Source: Pseudidiomarina gelatinasegens (GTDB lineage Bacteria > Pseudomonadota > Gammaproteobacteria > Enterobacterales > Alteromonadaceae). From it: 64,000 nucleotides of DNA. The stretch is taken from positions 310,001-374,000 of the forward strand of contig NZ_RSFE01000001.1 in NCBI RefSeq assembly GCF_004025325.1, in the 5' to 3' direction. Positions 9,920 through 19,406 of the stretch are shown piece by piece; the first letter of the stretch is position 1, and the number at the start of each line of letters is the position of its first letter. Under the pieces are notes generated by a model. It was not told where the DNA came from. It did not search any database and was given only the letters and a program-made list of their open reading frames with translations. The translations under genes and the position numbers were made by a program.

Positions 9920-12900
9920 TTACACCTTGCGGCGACGTAACCACACCAGTGGTAACGCCAACAAGGTGAATAACCAACCGAATGAACCGCTTGATTTATA
10001 AGCGGTTATAGCAACCTTTACAGTCTTCTGACTGGTCGTGATGCCATCTGATACCGTTAATAAAAAATTCGCTTCGGAGTCTTCGTCAACACGCGGTGCA
10101 ATGAATCTTGCTGCAGCCGTGTTTGCGTTGCTTAGCGATACCGTAGCCCCACCAATAAACTGCCATTGATACGTTAAAGTATCGCCTTCAGCGTCTGTAG
10201 TGCCAGCAGCATTCAGAACCACAATAGTGTCTGGCGAAACAGTGCTTGGCGCACGAACGGAAATAACCGGTGCCGTATTTGTTACGGTTACTTCAATGCT
10301 ATTCTCAGTTGATGTTGCACCAGCTTCATCGGTGACTCGATAGGTAAAGCTATCATTTCCAACCCAGCCTGCGGTTGGCGTATAGGTTGCCGTCATACCG
10401 TCTACCACAACTGAACCGTTTGCTGGTTGTGCGGTAACTTCAGTACTCAAATCTCCGTCAGGTTTTATCACCACGGGTATAAAGGCGTCATAGGACTGCT
10501 CACCGCTAGTAACATTAATTAACGTTATTAAGTCGCGTTTCGGATCACCTATGCTGTCCGTCAAATCAATCGCTATAGGCTGACTATGAGCGCCAGTCTG
10601 CGTCGCTGCAGACACATCACCAAAGGTGCTAACGTTCAGATTCATGTCAACCTGCAATTCAGCGCGATCGCTTGCCCCAACTTTGACCAATAATGAATCA
10701 AAGTCGGTTGGGTAGGAGCCTGATACATTGCCTGCGCCGTCGTCCATGAAGTAAGTTTCACCTACGGTGCCCATAAGGTTTTCAACACCAATAACGCTTC
10801 CCCAATAAGGCATTTCTGCTTGGTTTACATCAACGTAATTGAAATATACTTCGTCGGTACCCAACTTAAACCACGCATTGAACGTGTAACGTGTGCCAGT
10901 GTTATCACCATAGGTAGCATCAAAATATGCCGCAGCGTTATACCACTCAATTATTAAGTAGGTATCAATACCGTCACTAATAATGTCATAGCGAATTTCA
11001 CCCTCACCGGTCATGAACATGAAGTCGCTCCAAAATGGTGCAATAACCCCACTTGGTGCATCTTCACTGGGTAAACGTGCAGGAACAGGGAATGTGCCCT
11101 GATAGCCACCAACAGTCATAACGCCATTCGATGTAAAAGCAATCGTATCAACGCTTTGGCCTTCATAAAGCCAACCGCTGCCTATTGCGCCAATAGGAAG
11201 TTCCCAGCCAGCTTCATCACAACCTGTAGTACATAGTGAATATGTAGCACCACCAATCATGTCGAACCCTAACCCCGCATAAGGAAAGGTTGCATTCGCC
11301 AAACTGACATTATCGGCATTGGTTTGCGTACCGACCCAGGTTATTGTTCGTGTTGAAGCGTCGTATGCTGACTCAGTTGTCGTTGTACGAAGCTCTGTTA
11401 AAACCAACGAATCCTCTGCGATGACTACATTTTCATCAGTAGGAAGTTGTACTGTTAGTTCAACGTCGTCACCAAGAAGGGTTCCCATGCGCGTAATTAC
11501 AGACAGCGTAATATCGTTGTTGGCTGCAATTTCACCGGCAGTTACTGCACCCGCTACACCGCTTTCCAAGTCAGACTGTGCGTTGTAAACCGCAATTGGT
11601 AAATTTGCGTCAACATAAGTGCCACTTGCATCAGTAAACGTCAGTGTTCCGAAACGCCAATCGCCTGCAGCCATCTCAGTACGAATTTCAAGGTTGAAAT
11701 CAATAGAGCCATTGGCATCAAGAGTTATTGTTTCTGGGAATGTCGCTACAATATTAGGGTCGTCAAAACTTACCGACACGTTCCAGGTAGTTTCAGCATC
11801 ATCCAAGCTCGTAATAACGCGCTCGAAACTGCATTCGACCATGCACCAGCTATCGGCAAATGAAGCCTTGTCAAAGGTCATGCCCACATTAATAGCCGCC
11901 GGTAAATCTAAACGCCCAGCACCCACATCAAATGGGTCTGCAGGTGTTAGCGCGTCCTCTTTCTTCACGGTAAGTGCAGCTGAGGTCATCATCACTGATT
12001 TGACCTGTTTAGGTGTAAGCTCAGGATTATGTGCCAAAACCAATGCTGCCGCTCCAGCTACATGCGGGCTCGCCATTGAAGTACCATCTAGAATCGCATA
12101 GCTTTTACCTGGTGCTGCCGACAAAATCCCATGCCCAGGCGCAGCAATCTCTGGTTTCAGCATGTTCGCATCGCCGTTCGGCCCACGCGAACTGAAATCA
12201 GACATGATATCTACAACTGCCTGATCGATAGTCGCCACCGTAGGGTTTAACGTAGCTTGCATTCCTACCGCCCAGTCCGTTTCAATCAACTGGCCATCTG
12301 CCTGTAATATGGCCACGGTCGGTAGCGTGGCTACACCTAAATCAACACCAAACGCGCCAGCCTCATTGTTATATATAATCAAACCGATAGCACCGGCCGC
12401 TTGCACATTATTAGCTTTTTGCTCAAATGCACATGTACCGCGGGAAACTAATGCAATTTGCCCCGTAAAAGCTCCTGCAGCAAACGCATTACAGGCTTCA
12501 ATATTAGCTGCATCAACTTGAGATGCTGGCAATAAGTCCGCCGTAATTGCCTCGCTGATAGTGAAATCACCCTCGGCTACTCGCGCGTCTATTACATCTA
12601 AACCTGTCACCTCAAGTGCACTTCCAAACGTACGACCCGTTTGTGTGCTTGCCACTGTAATGGTTTCTTCAACACAACCTGGACAACCGATAGTTTCTGC
12701 ACCTGCACGTCCATCGTTTCCAGCGGCGGTAACAGTTACAACACCCATTTCATCAAGTGACTTCATAATGGCTGCGTAGGGGCTTGTAGCTGGATTACCA
12801 CCTGCACCGCCACCCCAAGAATTGTTAATAACGTCAGCACCATCTTCTGCCGCTGCGTTTAAGGCTTCAGCTAAGCTTATACTTGAGCCACTGCCGGTAC

Positions 12901-13852
12901 CTGCAGTTGTAACGTATAACGCTTTATAAACCATCAGGTTCGCGCCCGGCGCAACACCCGAAAAATTCACCGCTACACCATCATACGTAATACTGGTCGG
13001 GTTACCCACGGCAGTGCCGGCAACATGACTACCATGACCATCCACGTCTTGCGGCGTCTCTGTTTCGCTTGAGCCAACGTTACTCGGTGGCGTGAAAGCT
13101 CTCGCCACTATCAATTTGTCATTACAAACACCGGTATTTAGTGCGCAAAAATCATCAGTAATACCAAGGTCTGGACGATCATGCCCATTATCGGCAAACA
13201 TTGGATGATCAAAGTCGATACCCGTATCAATCACAGCAACATTAATGCCTTTACCGGCGGCATCTTGGCCCCCAAGTAACTGCCAAACATCAGAGCTTCC
13301 AATTAAATCGTTGGATGCATCCATGCTGACTGAAATTAGGTGATCTTCGTGTACGGCCTTAATGCCCGGGATGCCTCGTAATCTATCTTTCAAATCATCA
13401 CCGGCATATTCAACCACGGCTCCATTAAACGCGAGCGTCATATGCGACTTTGCGGTTAATTGAGGCACACGTTGGGTTACTTCGCGCAATACAGTATCTT
13501 GACGTTTGTTAAGATACCCAGCGTAAGTTTGTACGGGTTTAGCTTTCAGGTCTAAACGCTCTGCGCCGCTGGCTGCAGCTGATGTTGCAACAAATCCCGC
13601 AATACCACCCTTATAAGTAGCTACTGGCGGCTCGACAAACTCTATCAAATATCGTCTTGTATCAGTAAACGCCTTTTGCTCATCTGCAATGCGCGTTGGA
13701 ATCTTCGATAACTGTTTATTGATTCGGTGTTCAGTAACTGCGGCGTTGGTGTCAACTCGAGTAAACTCTTGAGCGACAGCTACCGAAACGCTTGATGCAG
13801 CAGCAACGGCAATGGCCAAGGTTGACCATCGAGCTTTTATAATTGTTTTCAT
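9920..13852 (-). CDS. Secreted S8 subtilisin-like protease, tandem paralogue
   Basis: Extracellular serine protease of 1310 residues from ATG 13852, preceded by AGGAAGAGC. It has the same plan as its neighbour: signal peptide ending VAVAQ, inhibitor-like propeptide, S8 domain with Asp209 (VIDTGID), His273 (GHGSHVAG) and Ser592 (GTSMASPH), and a PA-type insert (about 450-540). Beta-sandwich regions follow, with a PKD/cadherin-like end (DAEGDTLTYQW). The last residues, YKSSGSFGWLFTLLALPLVW plus Arg-Arg-Arg-Lys, form a GlyGly-CTERM-like sorting tail. Long identical stretches with the neighbour, such as SGVAPGAN and ADVINNSWG, show an old duplication. Both sit between crbS and acs-crbR. Whether CrbR controls them is not shown by the sequence. 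Confidence 0.92.
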   Translation of the reverse strand: MKTIIKARWSTLAIAVAAASSVSVAVAQEFTRVDTNAAVTEHRINKQLSKIPTRIADEQKAFTDTRRYLIEFVEPPVATYKGGIAGFVATSAAASGAERLDLKAKPVQTYAGYLNKRQDTVLREVTQRVPQLTAKSHMTLAFNGAVVEYAGDDLKDRLRGIPGIKAVHEDHLISVSMDASNDLIGSSDVWQLLGGQDAAGKGINVAVIDTGIDFDHPMFADNGHDRPDLGITDDFCALNTGVCNDKLIVARAFTPPSNVGSSETETPQDVDGHGSHVAGTAVGNPTSITYDGVAVNFSGVAPGANLMVYKALYVTTAGTGSGSSISLAEALNAAAEDGADVINNSWGGGAGGNPATSPYAAIMKSLDEMGVVTVTAAGNDGRAGAETIGCPGCVEETITVASTQTGRTFGSALEVTGLDVIDARVAEGDFTISEAITADLLPASQVDAANIEACNAFAAGAFTGQIALVSRGTCAFEQKANNVQAAGAIGLIIYNNEAGAFGVDLGVATLPTVAILQADGQLIETDWAVGMQATLNPTVATIDQAVVDIMSDFSSRGPNGDANMLKPEIAAPGHGILSAAPGKSYAILDGTSMASPHVAGAAALVLAHNPELTPKQVKSVMMTSAALTVKKEDALTPADPFDVGAGRLDLPAAINVGMTFDKASFADSWCMVECSFERVITSLDDAETTWNVSVSFDDPNIVATFPETITLDANGSIDFNLEIRTEMAAGDWRFGTLTFTDASGTYVDANLPIAVYNAQSDLESGVAGAVTAGEIAANNDITLSVITRMGTLLGDDVELTVQLPTDENVVIAEDSLVLTELRTTTTESAYDASTRTITWVGTQTNADNVSLANATFPYAGLGFDMIGGATYSLCTTGCDEAGWELPIGAIGSGWLYEGQSVDTIAFTSNGVMTVGGYQGTFPVPARLPSEDAPSGVIAPFWSDFMFMTGEGEIRYDIISDGIDTYLIIEWYNAAAYFDATYGDNTGTRYTFNAWFKLGTDEVYFNYVDVNQAEMPYWGSVIGVENLMGTVGETYFMDDGAGNVSGSYPTDFDSLLVKVGASDRAELQVDMNLNVSTFGDVSAATQTGAHSQPIAIDLTDSIGDPKRDLITLINVTSGEQSYDAFIPVVIKPDGDLSTEVTAQPANGSVVVDGMTATYTPTAGWVGNDSFTYRVTDEAGATSTENSIEVTVTNTAPVISVRAPSTVSPDTIVVLNAAGTTDAEGDTLTYQWQFIGGATVSLSNANTAAARFIAPRVDEDSEANFLLTVSDGITTSQKTVKVAITAYKSSGSFGWLFTLLALPLVWLRRRKV

Positions 13853-13987
13853 TGCTCTTCCTTCTGTCCATGAGGTATGTGCGACATTCACTATTCGCAG
13901 CAGAAGAAATTAACACAACCCATTAACAAATAAACAAATTTTGTTTAAATGTTGTAACAGAATATTTCAGTCGTGTAGTTAAGTGGG

Positions 13988-14635
13988 TTAGCTCAGGTTG
14001 GATTCTAACTGCAGGCGCTCAGCCAGCAACACCGCTTGGGTGCGGCTATAAACGCCGAGCTTTCTGAATATCGCCGTAATGTGTGCTTTCACGGTGGCTT
14101 CAGTAATATTAAGTTGGTAGGCAATTTGTTTGTTGAGCAAACCTTCGTGCAGCAAATACAGCACGCGGTATTGTTGCGGGGTTAAATCGGCCACTTTTTT
14201 GGCAAGTTGTTGGTCTTCATCGGTCAGGTTGTCTAAGCGCCCGCGCATTTCTTCAGGCACCCAGGTGTCGCCCTGCAAAATCACATCTATGGCTTCCGCA
14301 ATTTTAGCCGAAGGCAGTGACTTTGGAATAAAACCCAAGGCACCGAAACCAATGCATTTAGCTACAACAGCAGGGTCTTCTGAGCCTGAAATAATCGCAA
14401 CAGGTAATAAGGGAAAGTCTTCGCGGATACGAATCAAACCATATAAATCGCCGCTGCCTGGCATGTGCAAGTCAAGCAGCAGCAGATCAAGATCATCATC
14501 GTCATTTAAAGCAGCCAAAGTCGCGTCAAGATCACCAGCCTCACGTAATTCCAGCTCGGGATAATGATTCGCGAGCGCGCCTTGCAGCGCCTCGCGAAAC
14601 AACGGGTGATCATCAGCGATTAAAAATTTGGCCAT
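13988..14635 (-). CDS. crbR: CrbR-like NarL/LuxR-family response regulator
   Basis: DNA-binding partner of the CrbS-type kinase. The 215-residue protein has a receiver domain (1-120) with acidic pocket D8/D9, phospho-acceptor D55 in LLLLDLHMPG and the conserved K105, then a LuxR-type helix-turn-helix (about 148-205) with LNKQIAYQLNITEATVKAHI. Its ATG is 3 bp after the acs stop, so acs and crbR are very probably one transcript. This matches known biology: in Vibrio cholerae and Pseudomonas, CrbR activates acs for acetate scavenging. The placement suggests an auto-amplifying loop, which is an inference. Confidence 0.88.
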   Translation of the reverse strand: MAKFLIADDHPLFREALQGALANHYPELELREAGDLDATLAALNDDDDLDLLLLDLHMPGSGDLYGLIRIREDFPLLPVAIISGSEDPAVVAKCIGFGALGFIPKSLPSAKIAEAIDVILQGDTWVPEEMRGRLDNLTDEDQQLAKKVADLTPQQYRVLYLLHEGLLNKQIAYQLNITEATVKAHITAIFRKLGVYSRTQAVLLAERLQLESNLS

Positions 14636-14638
14636 GCT

Positions 14639-16582
14639 CTACTTGTTTAAGCGGTTCTCTATTAACGAATCTACCACAGACGGATCCGCAAGCGTAGAGG
14701 TATCACCTAAGTTTTCAAACTCATTGGCAGCTATCTTGCGCAAAATACGACGCATGATTTTGCCTGAACGTGTTTTCGGCAAGTCCACTGTCCAATGAAT
14801 GAAGTCTGGCGTGGCAATTGGGCTTAACTCTTTACGCACCCAGTCGCGCACTTCTTTGGTCAGCTCGTCGGTAATTTCGGTGCCGGCCATCGCTGACACA
14901 TACACATAAATACCTTGGCCCTTCACGTCATGCGGGTAGCCTACTACTGCAGCTTCAGAAATCTTCGCATGCTCAACCAGCACCGATTCAATTTCCGCGG
15001 TGCCTAAGCGGTGACCCGAAACGTTCAACACGTCATCCACACGGCCAGTAATCCAGAAAAAACCGTCTTCGTCACGGCGCGCACCGTCACCGGTGAAATA
15101 CATGTTCTTGTAAGCGGAAAAGTACGTTTGTTCAAAGCGCTCGTGATCGCCCCACAACGTACGCATTTGCCCCGGCCACGAATCTTTCAATACCAAGTTG
15201 CCATCAACTGCGCCTTCAAGCTCATTGCCATCGGCATCCACCAAGGCTGGCTGCACCCCAAAGAATGGCCGCGTCGCTGAACCCGGTTTCAAGTCGGTTG
15301 CACCCGGCAGTGGCGTGATCATGATGCCGCCCGTTTCAGTTTGCCACCAAGTATCCACAATTGGGCAACGGCTCTCGCCAATCACCTTGTAGTACCACTC
15401 CCACGCTTCTGGGTTGATCGGCTCGCCAACTGAACCCAGCGTGCGCAATGACTTACGGGTAGAAGTTTCTGCCGCTGCAGTGCCTTTTGCCATCAACGCA
15501 CGAATTGCCGTCGGTGCCGTGTACAAAATATTCACGCTGTGTTTGTCGACCACTTCACCAATACGGCCGACACCCGGATAGGTTGGCAACCCTTCAAAAA
15601 TTAACGTCGTTGCGCCGTTCGCCAGTGGCCCGTAAACAATGTAGCTGTGCCCGGTAATCCAACCCACATCGGCTGCACACCAATACACATCGTCTTCGTG
15701 GTAATCAAATACCAGTTCGTGCGTCATCGACGCATACACCATGTAGCCACCGGTAGTATGCAACACGCCTTTCGGCTTACCAGTCGAACCTGAGGTATAC
15801 AAAATGAATAATGGGTCTTCCGCGTTCATCACTTCTGGCTGACACTCAGCTGGCACGTCTTTGACCAGTTGGTCCCACGCCACATCACGGTTGTCATCCC
15901 ACTCGGTTTCGCCATGGATAACTTTCGCCACCACCACATGCTCAACCGTCGGACAACGCCCGCCACGCAGAGCTTCATCAACATTTGCCTTAAGTGGCGT
16001 GGTTTTGCCGCCACGACGACCGCCGTCAGCGGTCACAACAACTTTCACGCCGCAGTCATTCACGCGGTCAGCAATTGCGTTCGGCGAAAAGCCGCCAAAA
16101 ATAACAGTATGTACTGCACCAATACGCGCACAAGCCAACATCGCGTAAGCCGCTTCCGGCACCATCGGCATATAAATCGCAACCCGGTCGCCCTTTTGCA
16201 CACCAAGTTTCTTCAAACCATTCGCAAACCGCGATACTTCATGGTGCAGCTGCTTGTAACTAATCTCTTCGCTAACACTTGGGTCATCACCTTCCCAAAT
16301 AATCGCAGTTTTATCGCCGCGCTCCGCCAAATGGCGATCAACGCAGTTGTAGCACGCATTCAACGTGCCATCTTCAAACCATTTAATGCTTACATTGCCC
16401 GGCGCAAAACTGGTGTTCTTCACCTTGCTGAACGGACTAAACCAACTGATACGCTGACCCTGCTCACGCCAAAAACCTTCCGGGTCTTTCACGCTCTGAG
16501 CATACATGGCTAAATACTTGTCATTATCAACATGCGCCCGCGCTTTCGCATCCGCCGGCACTTTATAAACTTCATGTTGCAT
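14639..16582 (-). CDS. acs: Acetyl-CoA synthetase (AMP-forming)
   Basis: Cytoplasmic enzyme making acetyl-CoA from acetate, ATP and CoA through acetyl-AMP. The length, 647 residues, is standard. Seen: the P-loop-like [12 protein letters not shown] motif, the WWQTETGG adenylate-forming motif, the hinge and acyl-binding region ([16 protein letters not shown]) and the C-terminal [11 protein letters not shown], whose second lysine is the site acetylated by Pat-type enzymes in other bacteria. AGGAGG lies just before ATG 16582. It is followed at once by crbR. The divergent DcaP-like porin gene across a 346-bp spacer may share its control. Confidence 0.96.
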   Translation of the reverse strand: MQHEVYKVPADAKARAHVDNDKYLAMYAQSVKDPEGFWREQGQRISWFSPFSKVKNTSFAPGNVSIKWFEDGTLNACYNCVDRHLAERGDKTAIIWEGDDPSVSEEISYKQLHHEVSRFANGLKKLGVQKGDRVAIYMPMVPEAAYAMLACARIGAVHTVIFGGFSPNAIADRVNDCGVKVVVTADGGRRGGKTTPLKANVDEALRGGRCPTVEHVVVAKVIHGETEWDDNRDVAWDQLVKDVPAECQPEVMNAEDPLFILYTSGSTGKPKGVLHTTGGYMVYASMTHELVFDYHEDDVYWCAADVGWITGHSYIVYGPLANGATTLIFEGLPTYPGVGRIGEVVDKHSVNILYTAPTAIRALMAKGTAAAETSTRKSLRTLGSVGEPINPEAWEWYYKVIGESRCPIVDTWWQTETGGIMITPLPGATDLKPGSATRPFFGVQPALVDADGNELEGAVDGNLVLKDSWPGQMRTLWGDHERFEQTYFSAYKNMYFTGDGARRDEDGFFWITGRVDDVLNVSGHRLGTAEIESVLVEHAKISEAAVVGYPHDVKGQGIYVYVSAMAGTEITDELTKEVRDWVRKELSPIATPDFIHWTVDLPKTRSGKIMRRILRKIAANEFENLGDTSTLADPSVVDSLIENRLNK

Positions 16583-16601
16583 AGAACCTCCTAGTGAACT
16601 G

Positions 16602-16701
16602 CGAGTTCGATATTAGCTATTAGATATTGGATATTAGAGAAAGAAGAGCAGTTTTTCGGGTTTTGCTAATATCCAATAGCTAATAGCTAATATCGCTCTT
16701 G
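16602..16701. repeat. ATATTAG-family inverted repeat, copy B (longest)
   Basis: The left arm reads TTCGATATTAGCTATTAG and continues with ATATTGGATATTAG; the right arm is nearly its reverse complement and ends CTAATATCGCTCTTG. The arms of about 35 bases are separated by roughly 30 bases with runs of A and T. The 7-base periodicity of the arms is plain by eye. Confidence 0.8.
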
Positions 16702-16745
16702 TTTTTCATGCCTATACCTTCAGTTATTGCGCGCGATCAAGCCAT

Positions 16746-16759
16746 TAGACCATAGTCTA
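16746..16759. promoter_or_regulatory. Dyad TAGAC-N4-GTCTA, candidate regulator site for acs
   Basis: A perfect 5-4-5 inverted repeat lies about 165 bp upstream of the acs start and 170 bp upstream of the porin start. Dyads of this size suit NarL/LuxR-type regulators, and crbR is the linked regulator of that class. The assignment is an inference; no second copy was noticed in the window. Confidence 0.35.
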
Positions 16760-16804
16760 GATTGATAATTAGCGCGTCATGTTAAAAGCTTAGACACTAC
16801 GTGC

Positions 16805-16905
16805 TTCGTCATTCGTACGTTCGCTTTGCTCTCTGTTCGTCCGCGCTTCGCGCTATTCGAACAGCCAAGCGGACGAACAGCGAAGCGGACGAATAACGAA
16901 CAACG
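16805..16905. repeat. Hairpin array based on TTCGTCCGC / GCGGACGAA
   Basis: TGTTCGTCCGC (16833-16843) pairs perfectly with GCGGACGAACA (16869-16879), and a second GCGGACGAA follows about ten bases later. Flanking stretches rich in TTCG and CGAA extend the symmetry. It looks like a REP-type extragenic palindrome just upstream of the porin ribosome site. Confidence 0.6.
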
Positions 16906-16928
16906 TCTTACAAAACAGGAGCACAGCA

Positions 16929-18122
16929 ATGTTGCAGAAAACTCTAACCAAATCGCTAGTTGCCAGTGCAGTTCTTGCCAGCTTGGCAGGCGGCTTAGCC
17001 ACGAACGCACATGCCGCAGAAGGGCCAGAATGGTCATTCAGCGGTTACGTTAAACTCGACGCCATGATCTCTGATTACGGTGACGGCTCGGCCGGTTCTG
17101 GTACCGACAAAAACATCGGTCGTCAGTTCTATATTCCTAGCTTAACGCCAGTTGGCGGTCAAGGCGACGACCAAGTTACTGACTTCCATGCCCGTCAGTC
17201 TCGCTTCTTCTTCGACGTAAAACAACAGCTTGAAAACGGCGAAGACATTAGCGGTCACATCGAAATCGACTTCTTAACCGTACCAAGTGGCGACGAGCGT
17301 ATCACCAACTCGTATTCACCACGCTTGCGCCAAGCCTACTTAACCTACAAGAACTGGATGATTGGACAAGCTTGGTCAAACTTCCAGGACTTGAGCATCT
17401 TGCCTGAATCAGTCGACTTCGTTGGTGCAACCGACGGTATGGTGTTTATGCGTCAACCACAAGTGCGTTACAGCAGCGGCGCCTGGAGCTTCTCTATCGA
17501 GAACCCAGAAACCACTGTGAGCTTGGTTGATCCGGTTAGCGGCGGCGTATCGCGTGCAGCCACCGGCGAAGGCATCATGCCTGACTTTACCGCCAAATAT
17601 AAAGGCAAAAGCGGCGACTTCAGCTACAGCGTAGCAGGCTTAGTACGCCAATTGGCTTATGACATCGACAGTGACGGCAGCGACGAAACCGCAACCGGTT
17701 ACGGCGTTACTTTAGGCGGTAAATTAGCCTTTGATAACGGCAATGACATTCGTGCATCGTTCACCGCAGGTTCAGGTATCGGCCGCTACATGGGCTTAAA
17801 CACCTTCAACGGTGCGTATGTTGACCAAAACAACAGCCTTGAAACGTTGGACGTAATGGGTGTGACTTTCGCTTACCGTCACAACTGGACCGACAAAACC
17901 CGTTCGAACATCGTGTACAGCCGCGGCTGGGCCGACAATACCGACAACCTGGAAGGTTCATTAGCCACTGAATTCACCCAACGCATCGGCTTCAACGTGA
18001 TGCATTCGGTAGATAAAAAGCTAACCTTCGGTGGCGAATTGTCGCTGGCACAACGTGAAAACGAATCCGATCAAGAAGGCGATTTAACCCGCCTGCAGTT
18101 TATGGCGATGTATAGCTTCTAA
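16929..18122 (+). CDS. DcaP-like trimeric outer-membrane porin
   Basis: A 397-residue outer-membrane channel. The start is ATG 16929 after AGGAG. A signal peptide ends at NAHA (about residue 29), and the mature protein begins with the barrel strand WSFSGYVKLDAM. Later motifs FHARQSRFFFDVKQQ, RLRQAYLTY and IGQAWSNFQDL are typical of the DcaP family, which carries small dicarboxylic or related acids. The protein ends in an aromatic strand (FMAMYSF), as expected for Bam-inserted barrels. Divergent placement from acs suggests it helps take up carboxylic acids, which is an inference. A strong terminator follows. Confidence 0.85.
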   Translation: MLQKTLTKSLVASAVLASLAGGLATNAHAAEGPEWSFSGYVKLDAMISDYGDGSAGSGTDKNIGRQFYIPSLTPVGGQGDDQVTDFHARQSRFFFDVKQQLENGEDISGHIEIDFLTVPSGDERITNSYSPRLRQAYLTYKNWMIGQAWSNFQDLSILPESVDFVGATDGMVFMRQPQVRYSSGAWSFSIENPETTVSLVDPVSGGVSRAATGEGIMPDFTAKYKGKSGDFSYSVAGLVRQLAYDIDSDGSDETATGYGVTLGGKLAFDNGNDIRASFTAGSGIGRYMGLNTFNGAYVDQNNSLETLDVMGVTFAYRHNWTDKTRSNIVYSRGWADNTDNLEGSLATEFTQRIGFNVMHSVDKKLTFGGELSLAQRENESDQEGDLTRLQFMAMYSF

Positions 18123-18224
18123 CTGCAAGTACGATATTAGCCATTAGACATTAGAAAGGCACCGCGAGGTGCCTTTTTGTTTTGCGAATATCTAATATCG
18201 AACGGCTAATATCGCCTTTGTAGT
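18121..18224. repeat. ATATTAG-family inverted repeat, copy C, enclosing a terminator
   Basis: The left arm has ACGATATTAGCCATTAG and the right arm AATATCTAATATCG, then CTAATATCGCCTTTG. The right end resembles that of copy B. The space between the arms is occupied by the porin terminator. Confidence 0.7.
18155..18185 (+). terminator. Rho-independent terminator after the porin
   Basis: The stem AAGGCACC / GGTGCCTT with loop GCGA is followed by TTTGTTTT, 33 bp after the porin stop. Confidence 0.9.
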
Positions 18225-18227
18225 TCG

Positions 18228-19379
18228 TCAGACCATTGGTTTGGTGATTTTGCCGTGATTGCCGGCGCGATTAAAGATACTGGTGATGCGTGCTGAACGC
18301 ACAATCAGCCAGGTCATGCCGAACAGGCCAAGGCCAAGTGCTAACGCCAACCAGCGGTTATACACAGTAGACGAGTAAATGCCGCCGTTACCCACGGGCA
18401 CAGGCTCAACCGGTGCAATCGGTAATCCGTAACGATTCGCCAAGTTCTTTATACCAATGAAATGCACGCCGGGTATCTCTTCTTGTAAGAAATAACCCAT
18501 CACGGTGTCTACCGCAAAAGCACGGGCTGGGGCATCTTTTTGTAAGCCTGATTTGAACATATCATCAATACCTGGCGGGCCAACAATGGTCGCACCACCG
18601 CCCACGTTCACAAAAGCTTTGTAGCTGCGGTCCGCTGAATACTCGCGGAATATCGCAATTCTGTCCGCCACAGCTTCTTGATAGTTCGCAGGCTCAATCA
18701 CATTCAAATCGGCGCGTTCAATTGAATTACGCAGTGACGCAATGCCCTCTTCCGAAATACCAATACCGCGGTCTTCAATGCCGCCCAACGAGGCATAAAT
18801 CGGTTTTAGCGACAACACGCCGGCGTCACGCAAAGCGCGTTCCATGTCCAGCCAACTGAAACCGGGCACGTTCGCGCCCCACTGTGACGACGACGCCGAA
18901 GCAATAATCACCGCATCGGCTTCCAGCGCCTCAAGAGCCGAATAAACGGCTAAGTTCATCGCAGGGAACGAGCCCGAAATAGTCACCGCAACCAAATCAC
19001 CGCGGCCAACACCTGCATCTGCCATGAGTTTCACCGCCACCGCAGCCCAGTTCGGGTTCACGGTGGTTTGCTTCGACTCGCGGCCACCTTGGTTGGTGGT
19101 AATTATCGAGTTTTCTAAACCCACCAAACCTGACCGCTGCGGGTCAAATTCAGGATTAATCGGTGCCATTTGCGCACGCATCGGTTTCAACACATCCATG
19201 CCGTCGCGCATTATTTTGGCGGCGTTCACCATGGTGGCATAGTTGTCATCCACCACCGGATCGCGCTGGCGCAAATTCTCGGCCAACACCATCGCCAACA
19301 GCGCCAATGCAATCAAAAATACCTGACCCCACAAGGGTACACCTGATGAGCGCCAATAAATCTTCGTAAATTTACTCAT
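18228..19379 (-). CDS. pgsW: Poly-gamma-glutamate system protein PgsW
   Basis: A 383-residue protein with one N-terminal membrane segment (about 17-34), a large extracytoplasmic region and a C-terminal membrane segment (about 343-365). It matches the PgsW-type protein that accompanies pgsB and pgsC in many Gram-negative bacteria. Its biochemical role is not settled; it takes the place in the operon where Bacillus has pgsA/capA. AGGAG lies about 11 bases before ATG 19379. It is the last gene of a three-gene leftward operon, 27 bp after pgsC. Confidence 0.8.
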   Translation of the reverse strand: MSKFTKIYWRSSGVPLWGQVFLIALALLAMVLAENLRQRDPVVDDNYATMVNAAKIMRDGMDVLKPMRAQMAPINPEFDPQRSGLVGLENSIITTNQGGRESKQTTVNPNWAAVAVKLMADAGVGRGDLVAVTISGSFPAMNLAVYSALEALEADAVIIASASSSQWGANVPGFSWLDMERALRDAGVLSLKPIYASLGGIEDRGIGISEEGIASLRNSIERADLNVIEPANYQEAVADRIAIFREYSADRSYKAFVNVGGGATIVGPPGIDDMFKSGLQKDAPARAFAVDTVMGYFLQEEIPGVHFIGIKNLANRYGLPIAPVEPVPVGNGGIYSSTVYNRWLALALGLGLFGMTWLIVRSARITSIFNRAGNHGKITKPMV

Positions 19380-19406
19380 ACCACTATCTACTCCTGTTGG
19401 CGTTTC

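Larger units (their letters stand above)
16583..16928. other. acs / porin divergent control region
   Basis: This 346-bp spacer contains three distinct items listed separately: an ATATTAG-family inverted repeat nearest acs, a short TAGAC-CATA-GTCTA dyad at 16746-16759, and a GC-richer hairpin array at 16805-16905 nearest the porin gene. No gene was recognised. Confidence 0.7.

Noticed and set aside
11619-12101. Long open frames opposite the protease genes
   Set aside because: They mirror the codon pattern of the S8 protease genes, have low-complexity Ser/Ala/Val composition and show no domain.
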